Shown: in pieces, positions 6,803-12,228 of the stretch | Position numbering within the stretch: position 1 is the first letter of the stretch | Layout of the letters: every line of letters starts with the position of its first letter | DNA from: Moraxellaceae bacterium | Lineage (GTDB): Bacteria; Pseudomonadota; Gammaproteobacteria; Pseudomonadales; Ketobacteraceae | DNA length: 12,228 nucleotides | Assembly (NCBI GenBank): GCA_002402125.1 | Contig: NVVG01000004.1 | Span: 5,170 to 17,397 of the forward strand | Reading direction: 5' to 3' | Translations under genes and position numbers: made by a program | Notes under the pieces: model-generated | What the model saw: only the letters and a program-made list of their open reading frames with translations | Told to the model about the DNA's origin: nothing | The model's database searches: none

Positions 6803-7473
6803 TCGAGACTGCGGTAGATGGTGTCGAATTAAATAATATTGAATTAAATAATATTGAATTAAATACTGTTGAGTTGGATATGTTGTGTGAGGCCTTTAAT
6901 ATTGGCGCACATAAGTCAGCCAAAGCCCTTAGCGACCTGACATCTCATCCAGTGACATTGGCCATACCAAAGGTAAAGGAAATAGATGTTACTTCATTAT
7001 ATTCCGCTTTAACATTAAATGTGGCAGAGGATATTGTTTGTGTTCGCTTGCCTATGTCCGATTCTATTGAGGGGCACGCTGAATTAGTGCTTATACAGCA
7101 TCATGCGGACAAGCTCGCAAGTTTGTGTATACCTAGCAATATTCCAGAAGAAATGTTGCAGGAAGCAAGGCAAGGAATGTTAGCAGAGATTGGGAACATT
7201 TTATTGAATGCATGTTTTGGTACTGTAGCCAATATGTTGAATTTTGAAGTCGATTTATCGGTCCCAACCTTACATTATTTTAAGAAAAATTCGATGGATT
7301 GTGGTTGTGGGCCTGAAACTAGAGCATTAGCAATTAATACCTGTATGACGATAGAGGGGGCTGATGTTGAAGGTTATATCGTTATATATGTTGGCAATGA
7401 ATCTATTGTTCGGATTAAACATTATTTACAAGAATTTATGGTTAACGCTGGTATTAATGTGTCAGCAACTTAG
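6799..7473 (+). CDS. CheC-type phosphatase homologue 2
   Basis: A 224-residue paralogue of the preceding protein. Motif copy 1 is complete (D27, E31, N34, P57). Copy 2 has E130, N133 and P156, but the first position is Gly126 instead of Asp/Ser. The segment ILLNACFGTVANMLNFE matches its neighbour closely, so the pair probably arose by tandem duplication. It carries an N-terminal extension made of three 5-residue repeats (ELNNI, ELNNI, ELNTV at about 10-24) encoded by a 15-bp DNA repeat, and a Cys-Gly cluster (DCGCG, 167-171) absent from paralogue 1. The start overlaps the previous stop (ATGA). The loss of the acidic residue in copy 2 suggests divided or altered activity; it may be a partner or regulator of homologue 1. 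Confidence 0.82.
   Translation: MIETAVDGVELNNIELNNIELNTVELDMLCEAFNIGAHKSAKALSDLTSHPVTLAIPKVKEIDVTSLYSALTLNVAEDIVCVRLPMSDSIEGHAELVLIQHHADKLASLCIPSNIPEEMLQEARQGMLAEIGNILLNACFGTVANMLNFEVDLSVPTLHYFKKNSMDCGCGPETRALAINTCMTIEGADVEGYIVIYVGNESIVRIKHYLQEFMVNAGINVSAT
6826..6870 (+). repeat. Three 15-bp tandem repeats in the second CheC gene
   Basis: GAATTAAATAATATT occurs at 6826-6840 and 6841-6855 without change, and again at 6856-6870 with three changes (GAATTAAATACTGTT). A more diverged unit may follow at 6871-6885. The 15-bp unit keeps the frame, so slippage would lengthen or shorten the N-terminus by five residues without breaking the gene. Confidence 0.9.
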
Positions 7474-7504
7474 GTTAAACCTTAAATTGAGAAAGTAATT
7501 TATT

Positions 7505-10087
7505 ATGGCAGAGAATATCGATTTCCAAGAAATAGTCGATCACCTTGAATACGGGGTTGTTACCCTGGATGAAAATCTACGTGTTCTATATTTTAATCGA
7601 TGGATGTATAAGGTTTCTGGCAAACAGTCCGACGAGGTGATTAATGTTCCGCTGGATAAAATATTCCCTCAAGTCTCCGATAGCCGATTTATTGATGCAT
7701 GCAGAGATGCCATCGAATTGAAATTGCCTACTCGATTGTCTAACTCATTTAATCCGTCACCTTTGCCGCTGTATCAAGCACAAGAAATAGGAGATGAGTT
7801 ATATCGGTTGCAGCAAGCGACGGTCATCAAGCCCGGGGTTGGTGTGGATGGTACAACGGTCTGCGAAATTTATATTCAAGACGTGACGCCTATGGTTAGT
7901 AAGGAGTCTTTGTTAAAACATATGGCTTTAGATCATGAAAAGCTGGCCAAACGACATGAAGATGAAAGGGATCATTTGTCACGAATTATCAATAATACGG
8001 CGGATGCGATTATTACCTTCGAACGAGGTAGTAATATTCAAATGTGTAATCAAACGGGTATGCAATTATTTGGATATAGTCAAGAAGAGCTGAGTCAACT
8101 GAATTTTGAGAATCTACTACAATCCCCTAAAAATGTATCCCCCCTACACACCGAAAAACTCAAGTCCTTGTTAGATAATGCTATTGGTAATGCGGTTACT
8201 TCTAGGCATTCGATAGCAACCTACGCTTATAAAAAAGACGGGGCGGAACTACCGATCCAAATTCGATTTAGCAAAACCTCAATGGGTGACCAGATTTTGA
8301 TAGTCGCTATTGTGCGTGATATATCAGAGCAGACTGGGCGGGACAAAATTCTTAAAGAAAGTGAAGCGAGATTTCGCAACCTGGCTAAGATTGCGCCAGT
8401 CGGTATATTTCAAACTGACGAACTTGGTGTGTTACTGTATACAAACCAGACGTGGAATATTATTACGGGTCAACCACGGAATGTTATTAACGAAACTCCA
8501 TGGTTTCAGCATATTTCTGATGAAAATAGGAATGAAATTGAAGAGAAATGGCAGATTGAATCCGCTAATAATGAACAGTTTGTTGTGGAATATAGTTTTG
8601 ATAATAATGCGAGCTTAAAGTGGGTGTTGTGCCAGTTAATGGAAGAGCTGGATGAATACGGTAAAGTGCTAGGATATGTGGGTTCTATTACGGATATTAC
8701 CGATCAAAGAAAGACACGTGAAAAAATAGAGCACTTGGCTTTCTATGATCCCCTAACATCTTTGGCCAATAGACGTCTATTTAAAGACCGCTTGTCGAGA
8801 AGTATTTCCGCACTGAAACGTGGCAATAAGCGGATGGCGTTGTTGAATTTAGATTTAGATGAATTTAAACGGGTCAACGATTCTCTAGGGCATGATGCGG
8901 GGGATCAGTTATTAACGGTTATTGCTGAGCGACTCACTAATTCCGTTAGAGAGAACGACACGGTAGCTCGTCTAGGTGGCGATGAGTTCAGTATTATTTT
9001 AAACGATATAGAAAGTAGCTCAGATGCGGGGATAGTTGCCAAGAAGATAATTGATGCGGTCATCCAACCTATTGTTTTAGGGCAACAATCAGTGACAATG
9101 ACGGTGAGCATAGGAATTACTATTGCTCCCAATGATGGATGTGAACCCGAGAAATTAGTAAAAAATGCAGATATTGCCATGTATTCAGTGAAGGAGATGA
9201 ATAAGAACAGCTTTAATTTCTTTAATACCTCAATGAATAAGAAAACGATGGATCGACTTTCTTTAGAAAATGATATTCGATGCGCGGTTGAAAACAAGGA
9301 GTTCCATGTTGTATTTCAACCCCAGCTAGATATTGATTCTGGTAAAATTATCGGTGCGGAAGCATTGGCTCGTTGGGATCATAAACAAAGAGGGGTAGTT
9401 TCTCCTTGTGAGTTTATACCTGTAGCGGAATCGAGCAACTTAATCCTTCCCTTAGGGGAGTTGATGTTGTTTGATGCCTGTAAAGAAGCTGGACGATTAA
9501 TTAAACAATTGGGTAACCCTGAGGGTTTTACGTTAGCGGTAAACCTTTCGACGAAACAGTTAATGGACCATAAGTTGGTTGCCACGATTAAAAAGGCGAT
9601 AGAGGTATCGGGTATAAAGGCATCGCAGCTTGAGCTGGAAATTACAGAAAGTGCTTTGATGCAGAATATTGGGGAAGCGGTAAAAATACTAAATTGCCTT
9701 AAAGGGTTTGGAGTGAAAATTGCTATTGATGATTTTGGAACTGGCTATTCTTCGTTAAGTTATCTAAAAACGTTACCCGTTGATCGTCTGAAAATAGACC
9801 AATCCTTTATTTTCGATTTGATGAATAACCAACGAGATAAAGATTTGGTGACGGCTATTGTGGTGATGGCCCATAGTCTGAAAATGAAGGTTGTGGCTGA
9901 AGGCATCGAGACCTACGAGCAGTGGCAATTCCTGAAAACCTTACACTGTGATATTGGTCAGGGGTATTATATTAGTCGACCTACCGATATCGATGAAATA
10001 GTGAAGTCTTGTGATGGTCAATTCTGGAATTCGGCAGTGAAAGATCATCCAAAGCGAAATTCAAGGCTAAAGCAAGTTAAGTCCTAA
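7505..10087 (+). CDS. PAS-PAS-PAS-GGDEF-EAL c-di-GMP turnover protein
   Basis: An 860-residue protein without signal peptide or membrane segments. Domains in order: PAS 1 about 6-130, a helical linker to about 157, PAS 2 about 157-277 (NTADAIITFERGSNI, then RDISEQ), PAS 3 about 286-402, GGDEF about 410-575 and EAL about 590-835. The diguanylate cyclase site is intact: LDLDEFKRVND with D450, and GGDEF at 491-495. The inhibitory I-site RxxD is R482-D485, five residues before GGDEF. The EAL site is also intact: E619 in EALARW, N680, E712, D742/D743 in DDFGTGYSSL, K763, E799 in AEGIE and QG at 819-820. Both activities are therefore possible, and net direction cannot be told from sequence. GAGAAAG at 7489-7495 precedes the ATG by nine bases. 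It is the last gene of the receiver/CheC/CheC operon, which suggests its activity or localisation is tied to that phosphorylation cycle. Confidence 0.95.
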   Translation: MAENIDFQEIVDHLEYGVVTLDENLRVLYFNRWMYKVSGKQSDEVINVPLDKIFPQVSDSRFIDACRDAIELKLPTRLSNSFNPSPLPLYQAQEIGDELYRLQQATVIKPGVGVDGTTVCEIYIQDVTPMVSKESLLKHMALDHEKLAKRHEDERDHLSRIINNTADAIITFERGSNIQMCNQTGMQLFGYSQEELSQLNFENLLQSPKNVSPLHTEKLKSLLDNAIGNAVTSRHSIATYAYKKDGAELPIQIRFSKTSMGDQILIVAIVRDISEQTGRDKILKESEARFRNLAKIAPVGIFQTDELGVLLYTNQTWNIITGQPRNVINETPWFQHISDENRNEIEEKWQIESANNEQFVVEYSFDNNASLKWVLCQLMEELDEYGKVLGYVGSITDITDQRKTREKIEHLAFYDPLTSLANRRLFKDRLSRSISALKRGNKRMALLNLDLDEFKRVNDSLGHDAGDQLLTVIAERLTNSVRENDTVARLGGDEFSIILNDIESSSDAGIVAKKIIDAVIQPIVLGQQSVTMTVSIGITIAPNDGCEPEKLVKNADIAMYSVKEMNKNSFNFFNTSMNKKTMDRLSLENDIRCAVENKEFHVVFQPQLDIDSGKIIGAEALARWDHKQRGVVSPCEFIPVAESSNLILPLGELMLFDACKEAGRLIKQLGNPEGFTLAVNLSTKQLMDHKLVATIKKAIEVSGIKASQLELEITESALMQNIGEAVKILNCLKGFGVKIAIDDFGTGYSSLSYLKTLPVDRLKIDQSFIFDLMNNQRDKDLVTAIVVMAHSLKMKVVAEGIETYEQWQFLKTLHCDIGQGYYISRPTDIDEIVKSCDGQFWNSAVKDHPKRNSRLKQVKS

Positions 10088-10146
10088 AATCACCCCTTGC
10101 TAGTGAGTACCTTTGGCGACGGTGACATCCTATGAATGAGGTGAAA

Positions 10147-10677
10147 TCAGCGAGATACTGGCCGTTTTTGCAGTTTCCTTTGTAGGGTGCGTCGATGCAT
10201 TCCTAATGCCTTTGCGGTGGCGCTGATATTGCCGTTATGCGTGCTTAATACTCGTTGAATATGTTCCCATTCTAATCGACTAACAGAGGGCGGTGATGTT
10301 GCTATAGGTATGCCTGGGTTTGTTTTTTGTTCCTCCAAAGCGCAGATAATTTCGTCGGTGTTAACCGGTTTACAAAGATAATCAGTAGCGCCTAGCTTAA
10401 CGGCTTCTACTGCAGTGCTGATACTGGAATAACCGGTTAAAATAAGAGCCACCACTCCAGGAACACGCTTAACTAGCGTTGTTAGCAGTTGCAAACCGCT
10501 TTCCTGGTCAATCTTTAGGTCTATAACGGCGTAATCGGGGGTGTATGAATCTAACAGCGCCAATGTCTGCTCAATGTTGTTGGCGGCATAAGCTTGGTAG
10601 CCACGTTTGTTAAATGATTTCATGAGAATGTCAGCAAAAACCTCATCGTCATCGGTAATAAAAACAGTTTTACTCAT
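10147..10677 (-). CDS. regA: RegA/PrrA/ActR-family redox response regulator
   Basis: A 176-residue response regulator: receiver at about 3-118 and Fis-type helix-turn-helix at about 135-172. The acidic pocket is D9-D11 (ITDDDE), the phospho-acceptor is D53 in AVIDLKI, T81 is in ILTGY, and K103 is in CKPVN. The C-terminal block EWEHIQRVL, then GNISATAKALGMHRRTLQRK, is characteristic of RegA/PrrA/RoxR proteins, which control respiratory and redox-responsive genes. The frame extends upstream to 10746, but the ATG at 10677 gives the family N-terminus (MSKTVFITDDD) and lies 10 bp after the kinase stop, with GAGAAA just upstream overlapping that stop. It is second in an operon with the RegB-like kinase. 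The gene end faces the GGDEF-EAL gene across about 60 bp without a clear terminator. Confidence 0.9.
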   Translation of the reverse strand: MSKTVFITDDDEVFADILMKSFNKRGYQAYAANNIEQTLALLDSYTPDYAVIDLKIDQESGLQLLTTLVKRVPGVVALILTGYSSISTAVEAVKLGATDYLCKPVNTDEIICALEEQKTNPGIPIATSPPSVSRLEWEHIQRVLSTHNGNISATAKALGMHRRTLQRKLQKRPVSR

Positions 10678-10687
10678 GTTGGTTTTC

Positions 10688-12004
10688 TCAAATCGTTTGT
10701 TGCAATGGAAGTTCAATGTGAGTGATGGTTCCACCGCCAGTAGCATTGGTTAAACGTAGACTTCCACCAAATCGATTGATTGTCGAATGAGACAAAAATA
10801 ATCCTAATCCCATGCCATCAGCTTTGGTGCTTGTTGTTGGTTGTGAAATGGCCCCTTCAAGATGTTCTGGGATGCCAGGACCAAAATCTCTTATGGTGAT
10901 ATGTAGTGAGTTATTTTCAATATAGGCGTTAAATAATATCTCAGTGGGGTATGAGTCAGCTGAATTGTTGAGTACATTTAGGATTGATAGACGAAGAGGG
11001 GCGTCTGCGATTAGCGAAGCTTCTTCTAGTGAATCTTGAAGGTCTTCCGATATTGTTGCTTCAGGTCTTAATAGTCTGAATTCATCAATTAGATTCTTTA
11101 TAAATAGGCTGGTGGAAATGGAGGTCAATGGATTATTTTTTGCGTCAGCATGATGGCGCAATCCAGCGAGAACCGTTTTGCAATTATCTAACTGAGCGGA
11201 GAGTGTCAATATATCATCTTTGATGTGTTTGTTGGCGGGGCTGGATAATAAGTCATTAACTATGACTGCCATTGTCGATAGCGGCGTGCTCATGTGATGT
11301 GCCGCCGTGGCGGCTTCGGTGGCTATGCCAATAAGCTGTTCGTCCTTTAGTGCAGTTTCTCTTTGTTCATTGATTTTGAATTGTTGTTTCTTTATTTGGT
11401 TTCTCATCATTACTATAAAGAAACTAATGAACAGGCCACTTAAGGTGAAATTCACCCACATGCCGGCCATGTGTAATGAGAAAGCAGAATGTTCCAGTGA
11501 CGGTGATTTAGTTGCCGCGTGGTGGATCGATGAGGTAATGTGATGTGGCGTGTAGTGCTCTGCGTTGGGTAAAAGAAATAAACTGGCATAACAGGTGATA
11601 GTGAGTAACATCATTACCCAGGTATATCGCCAGGGTAATATAGCTGCACTCACGGTTAATGGAAATAGAAGGAACGACACAAATGGATTGGCGGGGCCTC
11701 CGGTTAATCCAAACAATGAGGTGGTGAATACAACATCCAATGTGAGTTGGCCTATTGTTTCGAGAGATGTTACGGGTTTAGTTGCTTGTAAGCGAAAAAA
11801 TGTCAGTGCCGTTACAATTGTGAATGCACCTAATACCATTTGAGTGAACTCGCTGTTAAAAGAAAAATGTAGCCATTGCTGATTTATGAGGATGCCTACC
11901 TCTGCAAGAATGATTACAATGCATCTAACTAAGCCAATCAAAAAAAGGTTGTGATGGGCAACGGTATAGCGGTGGTTTGTGTCAACAATGAAGGGTGAGA
12001 ACAT
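10688..12004 (-). CDS. regB: RegB/PrrB-family redox sensor histidine kinase
   Basis: A 438-residue inner-membrane kinase with about six hydrophobic segments in residues 20-200. Between segments lies GGPANPF at 102-108, matching the GGxxNPF ubiquinone-interaction motif of RegB. The H-box AAHHMSTPLSTM has likely phospho-acceptor H236, with His237 where RegB usually has Glu. Cys275 (LDNCKTVL), 39 residues later, corresponds to the redox-active cysteine of RegB. HATPase boxes are NNSAD (346-350), DFGPGIP (373-379) and GMGLGL (397-402). The ATG at 12004 is the only reasonable start, since an in-frame TAA lies 45 bp upstream, but no clear ribosome-binding site precedes it. RegB senses the quinone pool and redox state and phosphorylates RegA, whose gene follows 10 bp after this stop. 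Confidence 0.9.
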   Translation of the reverse strand: MFSPFIVDTNHRYTVAHHNLFLIGLVRCIVIILAEVGILINQQWLHFSFNSEFTQMVLGAFTIVTALTFFRLQATKPVTSLETIGQLTLDVVFTTSLFGLTGGPANPFVSFLLFPLTVSAAILPWRYTWVMMLLTITCYASLFLLPNAEHYTPHHITSSIHHAATKSPSLEHSAFSLHMAGMWVNFTLSGLFISFFIVMMRNQIKKQQFKINEQRETALKDEQLIGIATEAATAAHHMSTPLSTMAVIVNDLLSSPANKHIKDDILTLSAQLDNCKTVLAGLRHHADAKNNPLTSISTSLFIKNLIDEFRLLRPEATISEDLQDSLEEASLIADAPLRLSILNVLNNSADSYPTEILFNAYIENNSLHITIRDFGPGIPEHLEGAISQPTTSTKADGMGLGLFLSHSTINRFGGSLRLTNATGGGTITHIELPLQQTI

Positions 12005-12033
12005 AGTGTGAATATCTGATTTATGGAGGGCAA

Positions 12034-12055
12034 ACTTACCATTTTACGAGTAAGT
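12034..12055. promoter_or_regulatory. 6-bp inverted repeat upstream of the regB-like gene
   Basis: ACTTAC at 12034-12039 and GTAAGT at 12050-12055 flank a 10-base spacer, 30 bp upstream of the kinase start. It could be a regulator site or a leader hairpin of the regBA operon, but six-base arms may be chance. No sigma-70 promoter could be assigned in the 12005-12125 gap. Confidence 0.2.
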
Positions 12056-12125
12056 GAGGAAGCGTAAATGTCTAGAATGGCATGTAATAAGCTTAGGTTG
12101 GATTGGTTTTAGGTGTTTCTATGAA

Positions 12126-12227
12126 TTATATTTGAAGCCAACGGACAATGAACTTTTTACTTAATAACCCGCTATGTCCCTTGCGTTGTCCCGTTGCAGC
12201 ATACATATAGCTTCTAGGTAACTCTCC
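12126..12227 (-). CDS. Possible C-terminal fragment of a further gene, maybe endonuclease I-like
   Basis: A frame open from the right edge runs 33 codons to a TAA at 12126-12128. It begins GELPRSYMYAATGQ and later has LSKKFIVRWLQ. The pattern G-x-x-x-R-(S/T)-Y-x-Y, then LS and an aromatic Trp position, recalls the segment near the end of endonuclease I (EndA/Vvn) proteins (GAIARTYLYM, then LSRQQ). If so, the normal Cys-rich tail is missing, so the gene would be truncated. The match is from memory over a short stretch, and the frame could also be random. Confidence 0.25.
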   Translation of the reverse strand, partial: GELPRSYMYAATGQRKGHSGLLSKKFIVRWLQI

Positions 12228-12228
12228 C

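Noticed and set aside
10088..10146. An intrinsic terminator between the GGDEF-EAL gene and the RegA-like gene.
   Set aside because: Only scattered TCACC/GGTGA pairings with long loops and no T-run were seen.
10678..10746. Upstream ATG for the RegA-like gene inside the end of the kinase gene.
   Set aside because: The added 23 residues are out of register with RegA proteins; the ATG at 10677 starts directly before the receiver domain.

Overview
The window reads as chromosomal DNA from a free-living, probably marine gammaproteobacterium. This is inference from moderately AT-rich, densely coding DNA, an abundance of signal-transduction genes, a RegB/RegA-type redox pair, a GGDEF-EAL protein, a group I truncated haemoglobin and an AraC/OruR-type regulator. 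No species can be named from the sequence. No rRNA, tRNA, CRISPR array, insertion sequence or prophage gene was seen.

Layout. (1) Positions 1-2853, + strand: the 3' part of an NHL-repeat beta-propeller gene, then 36 bp later a membrane hybrid histidine kinase (HAMP, HisKA, HATPase, REC). (2) 3035-4713, + strand: a carboxymuconolactone-decarboxylase-family protein, then an AraC-family regulator with an Arabinose_bd-type N-terminal domain. Both upstream regions carry the same 12-bp sequence, in tandem 11-bp repeats beside the regulator, so this may be a regulator-target pair. (3) 4939-5298, - strand: a group I truncated haemoglobin converging on the AraC gene, with a 28-bp palindrome between the two stops. 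(4) 5299-5799: a long non-coding stretch with palindromes, a direct repeat and, just before the next gene, a hairpin followed by a T-rich run. (5) 5800-10087, + strand: a compact four-gene operon of single-domain receiver, two tandem CheC-type phosphatase homologues and a PAS-PAS-PAS-GGDEF-EAL protein. (6) 10147-12004, - strand: RegA-like response regulator and RegB-like redox sensor kinase, with the kinase gene first in transcription order. (7) 12005-12228: a gap, then a possible C-terminal fragment of a further - strand gene at the edge.

How the genes fit together. The window is a signalling cluster. The most interesting unit is the receiver/CheC/CheC/GGDEF-EAL operon: CheC-type phosphatases normally act on CheY~P in chemotaxis, but no cheA, cheW, cheD, cheR, cheB or MCP gene is present here. 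The layout suggests the CheY-CheC phosphorylation cycle is used together with c-di-GMP turnover. Both CheC homologues keep two E-x2-N-x22-P motif copies, and the GGDEF-EAL protein keeps both active-site sets and the RxxD inhibitory site, so nothing looks decayed. The orphan receiver's kinase is not encoded in the operon; the hybrid kinase upstream is one candidate.
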